Assembly (NCBI GenBank): GCA_003602285.1
Contig: QZVU01000003.1
Span: forward strand, 434,001-498,000
Reading direction: 5' to 3'
Origin: Arthrobacter frigidicola
GTDB lineage: Bacteria > Actinomycetota > Actinomycetes > Actinomycetales > Micrococcaceae
Length of the DNA: 64,000 nucleotides
In this document: positions 1 through 8,126 of the stretch, in pieces
How positions within the stretch are numbered: the first letter of the stretch is position 1
Layout: each line of letters starts with the position of its first letter
Translations under genes and position numbers: made by a program
The notes under the pieces: generated by a model
What the model saw: only the letters and a program-made list of their open reading frames with translations
Databases searched by the model: none
Told to the model about the DNA's origin: nothing

Positions 1-2
1 TT

Positions 3-968
3 CCCGCTACCCTCGACCTTGCGGGTCCGCGGGTGGGCATCCTGATCGCGATGACCCTCCTGCTCGTGCCGTTCCAGGCCGCCGCCGAGGAATACGTGTT
101 CCGCGGCTACCTCATGCAGGCGGTCGGCAGCTGGCTGCGCCATCCCGCCTTCGCAATCCTCCTGCCGGTCCCGCTGTTCGTGCTGGGTCACGGGTATGAC
201 CTGCTGGGTCAGCTCGACGTCGCCCTGTTCGCCGTCTTCGCAGGGTGGATCACGTGGCGCACGGGCGGCCTTGAGGCGGCCATCGCTGCGCACGTCGTCA
301 ACAACTCGACGATCTTCCTGCTCGGCGCAGTGGGCCTCGTGGACGTCAACGCCAAGGAGGGCTCCGCCATCGGGCTTGGCATCTCGGTGCTGACAACGGC
401 GGCTTTCGCGGTCGTCGTGCTGCGGATGTTCGACCGGTCCGGCAGCCTTCGGCGGGACCGGATAGTCGTGCCGGCGCCGGTTCCGGCCATTCAGCCTTAC
501 GCTCAGTACCCCTACGGGCAGTATCCCTTCGTGCCGACTGCCGGGCAGTACCCGCCGTACCCTCAGGGCCAGGTTCCGGCCGGCCAGGTTCCGGCCGGCC
601 AGGTCCCGGCCGGGCAGTACCCGCCACCGTACGCGGGGCAGTACCCCCAGGGGCAGTCTCCTGCCGGGCAGTACCCGCCGCCCTACGCAGCACCGTTCCC
701 GCAGGGGCAGTCTCCCGCCGGGCAGTACCCGCCGCCCTATGGTGCACCGTCCCCGCAGGGGCAGGTCCCTGCCGGGCAGTACCCGCCGCCCTATGCAGCA
801 CCGCACCCCTCGGAGCAGCATCGGGGTCAGCATCCCCAGCCAGCGCCGGCGGAGCAGCACTCGCCGGGAACCTCCGTCGACGACCAGCAGGCCGGCGCCG
901 GATCTTCCGATACCACCTCTGAGGACCCAGATAGGCGACCGCGGGATCAGGCCCGGCGCGACCGATAG
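3..968 (+). CDS. CPBP-family intramembrane glutamic endopeptidase with Pro/Gln-rich repeat tail (5' partial)
   Basis: The frame is open to the left edge, so the N-terminus is missing. The visible part has the CPBP (Abi/Rce1-like) signatures: EEYVFRGYL (EExxxR), FVLGH (FxxxH) and HVVNN, spread over hydrophobic segments; in this family these residues form the glutamate/histidine active site inside the membrane. After the last membrane segment comes a cytosolic-looking tail of about 150 residues made of GQVPA and GQYPPPYAAP/PQGQSPA repeats, encoded by perfect 15-bp repeats at 568-612 and roughly 54-bp repeats to about 815. The protease fold is confident; the substrate is unknown. The tail resembles the disordered P/Q/G/Y tails seen on many actinobacterial membrane proteins. 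Confidence 0.85.
   Translation, partial: PATLDLAGPRVGILIAMTLLLVPFQAAAEEYVFRGYLMQAVGSWLRHPAFAILLPVPLFVLGHGYDLLGQLDVALFAVFAGWITWRTGGLEAAIAAHVVNNSTIFLLGAVGLVDVNAKEGSAIGLGISVLTTAAFAVVVLRMFDRSGSLRRDRIVVPAPVPAIQPYAQYPYGQYPFVPTAGQYPPYPQGQVPAGQVPAGQVPAGQYPPPYAGQYPQGQSPAGQYPPPYAAPFPQGQSPAGQYPPPYGAPSPQGQVPAGQYPPPYAAPHPSEQHRGQHPQPAPAEQHSPGTSVDDQQAGAGSSDTTSEDPDRRPRDQARRDR
568..815. repeat. In-frame coding repeats in the CPBP tail
   Basis: Three contiguous copies of a 15-bp unit (GGCCAGGTTCCGGCC, third copy one mismatch) lie at 568-612 and encode GQVPA three times. They are followed by about four copies of a longer unit encoding GQYPPPYA plus APxPQGQSPA. All keep the frame, so copy-number change would lengthen or shorten the tail without disrupting the enzyme. 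Confidence 0.85.
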
Positions 969-1019
969 CGGGGCGGGTAACCGCGCCGGGCCGCCCGAGC
1001 GTGAAGACGGCTGGGCGGC

Positions 1020-1679
1020 TCAGTCCTCGACGAGGAGGCCCAGGTTCTCGGCGAGGATCGGCGCGAGGAGGCCCAGCTGATAGGAATCGATGGTGACCCC
1101 GCCCAGCCCGTCCGGACCGGTGAGCGCCCGGAACTCGGTGGTGCGCAGGTCGACGTCCCGCAACCTGCTTCCCGTGAGGGTGAGTGTGTTGATCCGGCAG
1201 TTGCGCAGCGCGACGCGGACTCCCTTCGCCTCGGTGAGATCGAGGTCGCCGATGATGCAGTCCGAGATGTCGACATCGGTGAGGGTCGAGCTGCGGAGAT
1301 TGAGGAAGTCGAGCTTCCCGCCGCTGATCCGCACCGATTCGAGCGTGCTGTTATAGAGTTCAGCCGATCCCCAGCGGGTGCCCTCGAGCCAGACGTTGCG
1401 CCAGGAGCTCCGGGCTGCGGCGAAGACGGGGGCGAACAGCTCGGTGAAGCGGCACTCGCGGAAACGGGCCCCGCGCAGCTGCGTCTCGTTGAGGGAGGTG
1501 CCTTCGAACAGGCACTCGCTGAAGGAGATACCGCCGAGGTCCAGGCCGTCGAGGCTCGTGGAGGAGTACAGCTCGCCTTCGCGGTGATCGCCCGCCTCCG
1601 GAGGACCGTCCTGGGGCACTGCGAGGTCCCGCAGCACCAAATCTTCGATCCGCGGAGACCGGGTTGAGCTTTTCGGCAT
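1020..1679 (-). CDS. Pentapeptide-repeat protein
   Basis: A 219-residue soluble protein. From about residue 50 it runs as A/L-x-x-x-x pentapeptide repeats (for example FSECLFEGTSLNETQLRGA and later LTDVDISDCIIGDLDL), which fold as a right-handed quadrilateral beta-helix. The start is the ATG at 1679 (MPKSS), preceded on the minus strand by AGGAC at a usable distance; an upstream extension in the same frame lacks family similarity. It has no signal peptide or membrane segment. Biochemical role unknown: some pentapeptide proteins mimic DNA and protect gyrase, but nothing here shows that. It is divergent from the permease at 2024, with a repeat element in the shared upstream region. Confidence 0.8.
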   Translation of the reverse strand: MPKSSTRSPRIEDLVLRDLAVPQDGPPEAGDHREGELYSSTSLDGLDLGGISFSECLFEGTSLNETQLRGARFRECRFTELFAPVFAAARSSWRNVWLEGTRWGSAELYNSTLESVRISGGKLDFLNLRSSTLTDVDISDCIIGDLDLTEAKGVRVALRNCRINTLTLTGSRLRDVDLRTTEFRALTGPDGLGGVTIDSYQLGLLAPILAENLGLLVED

Positions 1680-1784
1680 GAGCTGTCCTGGGGGTGGGTG
1701 GAGGCGGAGCCCGGGACGCTGCCCCGAGCCGGGTCTTCGGAAGTCTAGCGAAGCGCATCGACATCCCGCCGCGAACACCCCCGA

Positions 1785-1929
1785 TCGCGACGGGCGCGCC
1801 CGATTGCGACGAGCGCCCCCGAATTATCCGGCCCGGCCGTCGCTTTCAGGCGCCACCTCGCTCTGAGGTACCGCCGTCGTCTCCGGGTGCGCTCGTCGTT
1901 TCTGGGCACGGCTGCCGTTTCGGGCGCCG
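1785..1929. repeat. REP-like composite repeat, copy 1
   Basis: Lies in the 344-bp gap between the pentapeptide gene and the permease. It begins with a 31-bp stretch (1785-1815) identical to 3529-3559, then an AATTATCCGG centre, then about four degenerate copies of a 19-bp unit resembling TCGCTTTCGGGCACCGCCG. The left part holds the same unit in reverse orientation, so the whole is a large imperfect inverted repeat. No gene is seen in the rest of this gap. Confidence 0.75.
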
Positions 1930-2023
1930 TCCTTTCTCACAGCCCGCCCTGCTCCTAGACTGGCCTCGGGATCCAAGCCCACCCCACGGGCGCGAGAGCA
2001 CCCCCGAACGAAGGTGTCGGAAC

Positions 2024-3466
2024 ATGGCTGAAACTACACATGCTCACGGGGAGGAAGCCTCCCTCCTGAAGGTGCTCGGCAACTGGGACGCGCTGGCCCT
2101 CGGTTTCGGCGCCATGATCGGTTTCGGCTGGGTGGTTCTCACCGGCGACTGGATCACCTCGGCGGGTACCCTCGGCGCGGTGGCCGCAATGGTCACGGGC
2201 GGCGTCATCATGGGCGTTGTTGGCCTCACCTATGCCGAGCTGACTGCCGCGATGCCGAAGGCGGGCGGTGAGCACAACTTCCTGCTTCGCGGAATGGGTC
2301 CGCGGTGGTCCTTCATCGGCTCGTGGGCGATCACGGGCGGATATGTCACCATCGTCGCCTTCGAAGCCGTAGCGCTTCCCCGCACCGCCGAATACCTGTT
2401 CCCGGACCTGAGCCGGATCCCGCTGTGGGAGGTCGCCGGGGATCAGGTGCACCTCACGTGGGCACTGGTCGGCGCCCTCGCCGCCGTCGTCATCACCTGG
2501 GTAAACATCCGCGGGGTCAAGCTGGCGGGTGTCGCCCAGACCTTCGTTGTGCTGTTCCTGCTCCTCATCGGAGCAATCCTCATCCTTGGCTCCTTCACCG
2601 GCGGATCTACCGCCAATATGGAGCCCCTCTTCGATGGGGGCGTCGCCGGCTACTTCGGCGTGCTCGTCGTCGTTCCCTTCCTCTTCATTGGGTTCGACGT
2701 CATCCCCCAGTCGGCCGAAGAGGTGGATATCCCAGCTCGCCAGATCGGCCGCCTCGTCGTCGTCGCGGTGATCCTCGCGACCATCTGGTACGTCATGACG
2801 ATCCTGACGACATCCTCCGCCATGCCGGTCGAAGACCTCGCCGGCGCCGACATTGCGACGGCCGACGCCATGGGCGCAATGTTTGGCTCCGACTTCATGG
2901 CCAAGGTGCTCATCGCCGGCGGCATCGCAGGAATCCTCACGTCCTGGAACTCGCTGCTCCTCGGAGCGTCGCGGTTGATGTATTCGATGGCCCGATCCGG
3001 AATGCTCCCGCGCTGGTTCGGCGTGCTCCACCCGAAGTACCGCACCCCCGCAAACGCGCTGATGTTCATCGGTGCGCTGTCATTTCTCGCACCGTTCTTT
3101 GGGGAGGAGATGCTCGGCTGGCTCGTCGATTCTGGCGCGCCGAGCATCATCATCGCCTACATCCTCGTGTCGCTCGTGTTCGTGATCCTCCGCCGTACCG
3201 ATCCCGGCATGGAGCGTCCGCTCCGCGTCGGCGGCAACGGGTCAGCCGGCCTGATCATCGGGTGGGCCGCCGTCGTGCTGTGCGTCGGGCTGCTGAGCCT
3301 GTACATGCCTGGCATGCCGGCCTCGCTCACCCCGCCGCCGTGGATCCTGTTCGGCCTGTGGTGGGTCCTCGGTCTGTTTTTCCTGTTCCGCATCCCGTCC
3401 GGGATCAAGCCCGGGGAGCATGCCGAAGAGCGGTTACTGGAGCGCCTCGGCAACCGGCGTCCTTAG
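2024..3466 (+). CDS. APC-superfamily amino-acid permease
   Basis: A 480-residue integral membrane protein with about 12 hydrophobic segments. The N-terminal FGAMIGFGWVVLTGDW matches the APC-family TM1 G-x-IG-x-G substrate-binding loop, and the TM6-8 region (FIGFDVIPQSAEE) is typical of the family. The start is the ATG at 2024, with GAAGG centred about 10 nt upstream. It should act at the cytoplasmic membrane as a proton- or antiport-driven amino-acid carrier. Glutaminase is the next gene downstream on the same strand (254-bp gap with REP-like copy 2), so glutamine, glutamate or a related amino acid is a reasonable guess for the substrate, but that is only context. Confidence 0.85.
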   Translation: MAETTHAHGEEASLLKVLGNWDALALGFGAMIGFGWVVLTGDWITSAGTLGAVAAMVTGGVIMGVVGLTYAELTAAMPKAGGEHNFLLRGMGPRWSFIGSWAITGGYVTIVAFEAVALPRTAEYLFPDLSRIPLWEVAGDQVHLTWALVGALAAVVITWVNIRGVKLAGVAQTFVVLFLLLIGAILILGSFTGGSTANMEPLFDGGVAGYFGVLVVVPFLFIGFDVIPQSAEEVDIPARQIGRLVVVAVILATIWYVMTILTTSSAMPVEDLAGADIATADAMGAMFGSDFMAKVLIAGGIAGILTSWNSLLLGASRLMYSMARSGMLPRWFGVLHPKYRTPANALMFIGALSFLAPFFGEEMLGWLVDSGAPSIIIAYILVSLVFVILRRTDPGMERPLRVGGNGSAGLIIGWAAVVLCVGLLSLYMPGMPASLTPPPWILFGLWWVLGLFFLFRIPSGIKPGEHAEERLLERLGNRRP

Positions 3467-3520
3467 AGTGCGGGCAACGAGTCCGCGGGCGTCCTGCGGA
3501 CGTCATTTCCCGCGGTGAAG

Positions 3521-3636
3521 GTGCCCGCTCGCGACGGGCGCGCCCGATTGCGACGAGCGGACCGGAAATATCCGGCGCGGGGGTCGCTTTCGGGCACCGC
3601 CGTCGCTTTTGGGTACCGCCGTCGTTTCCGGCACCC
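3521..3636. repeat. REP-like composite repeat, copy 2
   Basis: Lies between the permease and glutaminase genes. Positions 3529-3559 are identical to 1785-1815. The centre CCGGAAATATCCGG is a near palindrome, followed by three tandem units (TCGCTTTCGGGCACCGCCG and variants) at about 3583-3636. Reverse-orientation units occupy the left side. It could form a long stem in RNA or act as a protein-binding array. Confidence 0.78.
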
Positions 3637-3720
3637 CAAGGAACCCAGTTCAGCCGCGACGCCGGGCTGCCCGACGGCCACCGGACTGCCCTCCCTACGG
3701 GGTGCCCTAGGGTTGAAGTC

Positions 3721-5535
3721 ATGGAATCGCCGATCGAGAGCTACCTCAAAAAGATCCACCAGGAGATTGCGGAGCTGAAGGACGGCAAGCCGTACAGCAC
3801 CATCCCGGCCATGGCGAACGTCGACCCGGACAACTTCGGCATCTGCCTCACCACCGTCGACGGGTACACCTACGAGATCGGCGACACCCGGCAGGAATTC
3901 ACTATCCAGTCGATCTCCAAGCCCTTCACCTACGGGCTTGCGCTGGCCGATCTGGGCATGGAAGCCGTGGATGCAAAGGTCGACGTCGAACCGTCGGGTG
4001 ATTCCTTCAACGAGATATCCCTCGCCCCCGGCACCGGCCGGCCCGCCAACGCCATGATCAACGCCGGCGCCCTTACCGCGACCTCCCTCGTCCGCTCCGC
4101 CGGCGGCAACACCCGGTTCAAGCGCATCCTCAACACGTACTCTGCCTTCGCGGGCCGGCAGTTGAGCGTCGACGAGGAGATCTTCGAGTCCGAGCTCGAC
4201 CACGGCCACCGAAACCGGGCCCTGGCCTACCTGCTGCGGTCCTTCAACATCCTCGAGTCCGATCCGGCGCCGGTCATCAGCGACTACTTTCGCCAGTGCT
4301 CGGTCCAGGTGACCTGCCTGGACCTGTCGGTCATGGCCGCGACGCTCGCCAATGCCGGCCGCAACCCGCTGACGGGCAAGGAGGTGCTGGGCATCGGCGA
4401 GGTGGAGCGCGTCCTGTCGGTGATGGCCACCTCGGGCATGTACGACGACGCCGGCTCCTGGCTGAGCAACGTCGGCATGCCGGCCAAGAGCGGTGTCGGC
4501 GGCGGAACGATCGCCGTCCTGCCCGGCCAGGTCGGCCTCGCCGTGTATTCCCCGCCGCTCGACGCCCACGGGAGCAGCGTCCGCGGCGTGGCCACCGCCG
4601 AGCGGCTCTCCAACGATATGGAACTCCACTTCGTCCGGGCCGCGCGCACCGGCCGCTCGGCCATCCGGTCGACCTACGACATCACCGGGGCCCCCTCGGG
4701 CATCCGGCGTAACGACGAGGCCATGGACATCCTCCGCGAACACGGGCACCGCGCCAGGGTCATCGAGCTCAACGGCGACCTGCTGTTCGCGGGCACCGAG
4801 TCCATGGTCCGCGAACTGAGCAGCCTGGGCGAGGACGTCGCCCTCGTCATCCTTGACCTGCGCCGCGTCGACGAGGTGGCCGGGGTGTCCCTGCGCCTGC
4901 TGGCCGAGGTGCGTGAGAACCTCGTGGCGGCCGGCCGGGAACTCGTCCTGATCGACGCCGACGGCAACCTCGCCGAAACCTTTCAGGACGTGGACCGGGA
5001 GGTGCCGACCTTCGACACCCGCACCGCCGCCGTCGAGTGGTGCGAAAACGAGCTGATCGGCCGCTACGGCGACGAGCTGTGCCTGCCGGCCGAGGTCGAA
5101 GTCGCCGACTGCCCGGCGCTCAGCCCGCTGAGCGCGGCGGACGTCGACGCCCTCGCCGAGCGGATGGAGGACCGCACCTACGCCGACCGCGACGTGATCC
5201 GGCGCGTCGGCCAGCGCTTCGGCGGCGTCTTCTTCATTCTCTCGGGCAGGATCGAGACCTCCGTGCCCGGCCCGACCGGCGGTCGCGTGAAGCTGACCAC
5301 CCTCAGCGCCGGGATGACGTTCGGCGAGCTCGCGCTGGGCAGCTCGGACCGGCAGGAAACTACAGTGAAGGCGGTGGGCAAGGTCCGGCTGAAGGTCCTG
5401 ACGGCGGACGCCATCAGCAGCATCGAGGAGGAGGACCCGCGGCTCGGCGTCGAACTGTGGAAGGCCCTGACCCGCGACGCGTACACGCGCGTTGACCTGT
5501 ATCTCCGCGAGACCGCCGTGCGGATCCGCGACTAG
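3721..5535 (+). CDS. glsA: Glutaminase fused to STAS and cyclic-nucleotide-binding domains
   Basis: A 604-residue protein hydrolysing L-glutamine to glutamate and ammonia. Residues 1-305 are a serine-dependent beta-lactamase-like glutaminase with the Ser-x-x-Lys pair S64-I-S-K67 in a conserved TIQSISKPFTYG context. Residues about 343-445 form a STAS (anti-sigma antagonist-like) domain, and about 470-590 a cNMP-binding/CRP-type beta-barrel (GGVFFILSGRIE, LSAGMTFGELALGS). Single-domain glutaminases are about 310 residues, so roughly half of this protein is regulatory. The start ATG at 3721 has only a weak upstream GGGTTGAAG. Glutaminases with STAS and cNMP domains are known in actinobacteria; the ligand of the C-terminal barrel is unknown. 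Confidence 0.93.
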   Translation: MESPIESYLKKIHQEIAELKDGKPYSTIPAMANVDPDNFGICLTTVDGYTYEIGDTRQEFTIQSISKPFTYGLALADLGMEAVDAKVDVEPSGDSFNEISLAPGTGRPANAMINAGALTATSLVRSAGGNTRFKRILNTYSAFAGRQLSVDEEIFESELDHGHRNRALAYLLRSFNILESDPAPVISDYFRQCSVQVTCLDLSVMAATLANAGRNPLTGKEVLGIGEVERVLSVMATSGMYDDAGSWLSNVGMPAKSGVGGGTIAVLPGQVGLAVYSPPLDAHGSSVRGVATAERLSNDMELHFVRAARTGRSAIRSTYDITGAPSGIRRNDEAMDILREHGHRARVIELNGDLLFAGTESMVRELSSLGEDVALVILDLRRVDEVAGVSLRLLAEVRENLVAAGRELVLIDADGNLAETFQDVDREVPTFDTRTAAVEWCENELIGRYGDELCLPAEVEVADCPALSPLSAADVDALAERMEDRTYADRDVIRRVGQRFGGVFFILSGRIETSVPGPTGGRVKLTTLSAGMTFGELALGSSDRQETTVKAVGKVRLKVLTADAISSIEEEDPRLGVELWKALTRDAYTRVDLYLRETAVRIRD

Positions 5536-5556
5536 GACTGGGGATAGGCTCGAGGC

Positions 5557-6402
5557 ATGACAGTGCTGATCGCCGGGAGCGGAGACCTTGGAACGGAGGC
5601 CGGGCTGCGCTACGCCGCGGCCGGGCACCGGGTGGTGGGCTGGCGGCGCTCCCCCGGCCGGCTTCCGGAGCAGATTGAGGGCCAGGCAGTCGACCTCACC
5701 GGCACCCTGCCGGAGGTCCCGGCCGACACGGAGATCGTGGTGATCGCCACCGCCGCCGGCGAGCGCACCGAGGCGGCCTACCGAGCAGCCTACGTGAGCG
5801 CGACAGCGAACCTCCTCGACGCCCTTGAGCGCGACGGCGTGAGCCCCCGCCGGATCCTCTTCGTCTCCTCAACCGCCGTGTACGGCGACTTCGGCGGCGG
5901 ACTCGTGGGCGAAGAGTCCCCGGCGGAGCCCGAAACACCCACGGGGAAAATCCTGAGGGAGGCCGAGGTGCTCCTGCTGGAGCGCTCCCCCGGCACCCTG
6001 GTCCTGCGGCTCTCGGGCATCTACGGGCCGGGCCGCACCCGGCTGATCGACTCGGTCACCTCCGGGCGGGCCGTCCTGCCGGCCGAGCCCCAGTGGACCA
6101 ACCGGATCCACCGCGACGACGCAGCCGCCGCCATCGTTCACCTCACCTCGGCGGTGGAAGCCCCCGCGCCGGTATATCTTGGCACCGATGAGGAGCCCTC
6201 GGACCTCGCCGACGTCCTGCGTTTCCTCGCGGCCGAACTGCGCCTGCCGGCTCCCCCGGCCGGCCCGACCAGCACCACCCGCGGCGGCGACAAGCGCTGC
6301 TCGAGCGCCCTGCTGCGGTCGACCGGGTTCGGGTTCACGTACCCGACCTACCGGGAGGGGTACCGGGCCGTACTCGCAGGCGAGGGCGTCCGCCACCCCT
6401 GA
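5557..6402 (+). CDS. NAD(P)-dependent SDR-family epimerase/reductase (YeeZ-like atypical SDR)
   Basis: A 281-residue soluble protein with an N-terminal Rossmann dinucleotide-binding motif (VLIAGSGDLGTEAG), a strand followed by FVSSTAVYGDFGG, and LRLSGIYGPGR, as in extended or atypical SDRs such as YeeZ. The usual YxxxK pair is not clear: the Tyr of STAVYG is present but no Lys sits four residues later, matching the atypical 'SDR_a5-like' group. The start ATG lies 21 nt after the glutaminase stop, so the two may be co-transcribed. Substrate unknown, probably a nucleotide sugar or small carbonyl compound. Confidence 0.8.
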   Translation: MTVLIAGSGDLGTEAGLRYAAAGHRVVGWRRSPGRLPEQIEGQAVDLTGTLPEVPADTEIVVIATAAGERTEAAYRAAYVSATANLLDALERDGVSPRRILFVSSTAVYGDFGGGLVGEESPAEPETPTGKILREAEVLLLERSPGTLVLRLSGIYGPGRTRLIDSVTSGRAVLPAEPQWTNRIHRDDAAAAIVHLTSAVEAPAPVYLGTDEEPSDLADVLRFLAAELRLPAPPAGPTSTTRGGDKRCSSALLRSTGFGFTYPTYREGYRAVLAGEGVRHP

Positions 6403-6417
6403 TCCGTCCGGGGCACG

Positions 6418-6447
6418 TTGATATGTGCGCGGATGTGCACCTATGCT
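6418..6447 (+). promoter_or_regulatory. Promoter with ArsR-type operator for the MFS/arsR operon
   Basis: TTGATA (6418-6423), an 18-bp spacer and TATGCT (6442-6447) make a near-consensus housekeeping promoter. The spacer holds the inverted repeat ATATGTGC-N8-GCACCTAT (6421-6428/6437-6444, 7 of 8 positions paired), a plausible operator for the ArsR-family protein encoded at the end of the same operon. A repressor here would block RNA polymerase. Confidence 0.65.
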
Positions 6448-6481
6448 GAAGATCCCCGTTCCGCCTGCCCCCAAGGAGCCC

Positions 6482-7756
6482 ATGCTCACCGTCCTGCGGG
6501 TTCCGGCCTACCGGAAGCTGCTCACCGCCCAGGTTGTGGCCCTGGCGGGCACCGGCCTCCTCACAGTGGCCCTCGGCCTGCTTGCCTTCGACCTTGCCGG
6601 CGGGCAGGCGGGCGCCGTCCTCGGCACTGCTTTCACCCTTAAGATGGTCGCCTACGTCTTCGCCGCGCCCTTCATGTCCGCCCTGGTGGGGCATCTGCCC
6701 CGCCGGGCGGTGCTGATCGGCGCGGACCTGGTGCGTGCCGCCATCGCGCTGGCCCTGCCGGGGGTCGACTCGATCTGGCAGATCTACCTGCTCGTCTTCC
6801 TCCTGCAGTCGGCCTCGGCCACCTTCACCCCGGCGTTCCAGGCCATCATCCCTGTTGTCCTGCCGCGCGAGCGGGACTACACGCGGGCGCTGTCGCTCTC
6901 CCGCCTCGCCTACGATCTCGAGTCACTGCTCAGCCCGCTGCTGGCGGCCGCCCTGCTGCTCGTCCTTTCCTACTCGAACCTGTTCATCGGGACGGCCGCC
7001 GGTTTCCTGCTCTCGGCCGCCCTGGTCGCGGCCACCCGGCTGCCGCCGATTCCACCGGCGGACCCGGCCGGGTCGCTGCTGCACCGCACCACCCTCGGGA
7101 CGCGGATCTTCATGCGCTTGGCCCCGCTGCGCGGGCTGCTGGCCCTTGACCTTGCCGTGGCTGCGGGGACGGCCTACGTGCTCGTGAATACCGTGGTGCA
7201 TGTCCGGGAGGTGTTCGACCGCTCCGATACCGACGTCGCGCTCGCCCTCGCCTGCTACGGTGCGGGCTCGATGTTTGTTGCCCTTGCCGCCCCGCGGCTC
7301 CTTGACCGGATCTCCGACCGTTCCCTCATGCTCACCGGCGGCATTCTGCTGCCGCCCGGGCTTGCCGCCGCCGCGCTCCTGACCTGGACGGAGCAGCTCC
7401 CGGTCCCCCTCACGGACCATTCCTGGCTGCTCTACCTGGGCCTGTGGGGGCTGCTCGGCGCCGGGACCTCAATGATCAGCACCCCTTCGGGGCGGCTGCT
7501 GCGCCGGGCCGCCACCGACAGCACCCGGAACCAGCTCTTCACGGCCCAGTTCTCGCTGTCGCACGCGTGCTTTATCCTCACCTATCCGGCGGCTGGCTGG
7601 ATCGGCGCCGCAGCGGGCCAGCCGGCCGCGGCGCTGGTCCTGGCGGCGCTGGCCGCGGCGGGCACCGTCGGGGCGGTCCGCCTGTGGCCGCGCGTTGCCC
7701 GGCCGGTGCCGCCCACCGCGGGCTCGGCGGCCGAAGGGAACCGGGATGGGCGGTAA
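6482..7756 (+). CDS. MFS transporter
   Basis: A 424-residue membrane protein with about 12 hydrophobic segments, starting LRVPAYRKLLTAQVVALAG as in drug/multidrug-exporter-type MFS proteins; a loop with GHLPRRAVLIGADLVRA follows TM2. The ATG at 6482 is chosen because AAGGAG (6473-6478) lies just upstream and the predicted transcription start (about 6454) falls before it. An ATG at 6443 lies inside the -10 box and cannot be used from that promoter. It overlaps the arsR gene by 11 bp, so a small-molecule- or metal-inducible efflux unit is likely. The exported compound cannot be read from sequence. Confidence 0.82.
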   Translation: MLTVLRVPAYRKLLTAQVVALAGTGLLTVALGLLAFDLAGGQAGAVLGTAFTLKMVAYVFAAPFMSALVGHLPRRAVLIGADLVRAAIALALPGVDSIWQIYLLVFLLQSASATFTPAFQAIIPVVLPRERDYTRALSLSRLAYDLESLLSPLLAAALLLVLSYSNLFIGTAAGFLLSAALVAATRLPPIPPADPAGSLLHRTTLGTRIFMRLAPLRGLLALDLAVAAGTAYVLVNTVVHVREVFDRSDTDVALALACYGAGSMFVALAAPRLLDRISDRSLMLTGGILLPPGLAAAALLTWTEQLPVPLTDHSWLLYLGLWGLLGAGTSMISTPSGRLLRRAATDSTRNQLFTAQFSLSHACFILTYPAAGWIGAAAGQPAAALVLAALAAAGTVGAVRLWPRVARPVPPTAGSAAEGNRDGR

Positions 7757-8093
7757 AGGGCCCAGCCTTCACCATCCCGGGCCGCCGGATCCGGAGCGGC
7801 TGGGATCCGGCGCGGCCACGTTTCGGATGCTCGCGGATCCGACCCGGCTGCACCTCCTGTGGCTGCTCACCCACGGACCGTCCGACGTCGGCACCCTCGT
7901 GGCACGCACGGCGGTGAGCCGCACCTCGGTCAGCCAGCACCTGGCGAAGCTGCGTCTCGCCGGCCTCGTCAGCACCCACCGCGAGAGCCGCCGCGTGATC
8001 TACAGCATCACGGACGGCCATTTGGCGCGGCTGGTCCGGGAGGGCCTGAACCATGCCGACCACCGCGTCACGGGGGAACCCGGGCACGGCTGA
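7746..8093 (+). CDS. ArsR-family winged-helix repressor
   Basis: A 115-residue protein starting at ATG 7746 (GAAGGG about 9 nt upstream) inside the end of the MFS gene. The ArsR winged-helix fold is clear: FRMLADPTRLHLLWLL, then the recognition helix SRTSVSQHLAKLRLAGLV and the wing HRESRRVIYSI. No ELCVC metal site is visible, so the effector may be an organic molecule or redox signal. Translational overlap with the exporter suggests it represses its own operon through the operator at 6421-6444. Confidence 0.88.
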   Translation: MGGKGPSLHHPGPPDPERLGSGAATFRMLADPTRLHLLWLLTHGPSDVGTLVARTAVSRTSVSQHLAKLRLAGLVSTHRESRRVIYSITDGHLARLVREGLNHADHRVTGEPGHG

Positions 8094-8126
8094 GGTGCGG
8101 TGCGGCGCCGGGCCCCGCGTACGGGC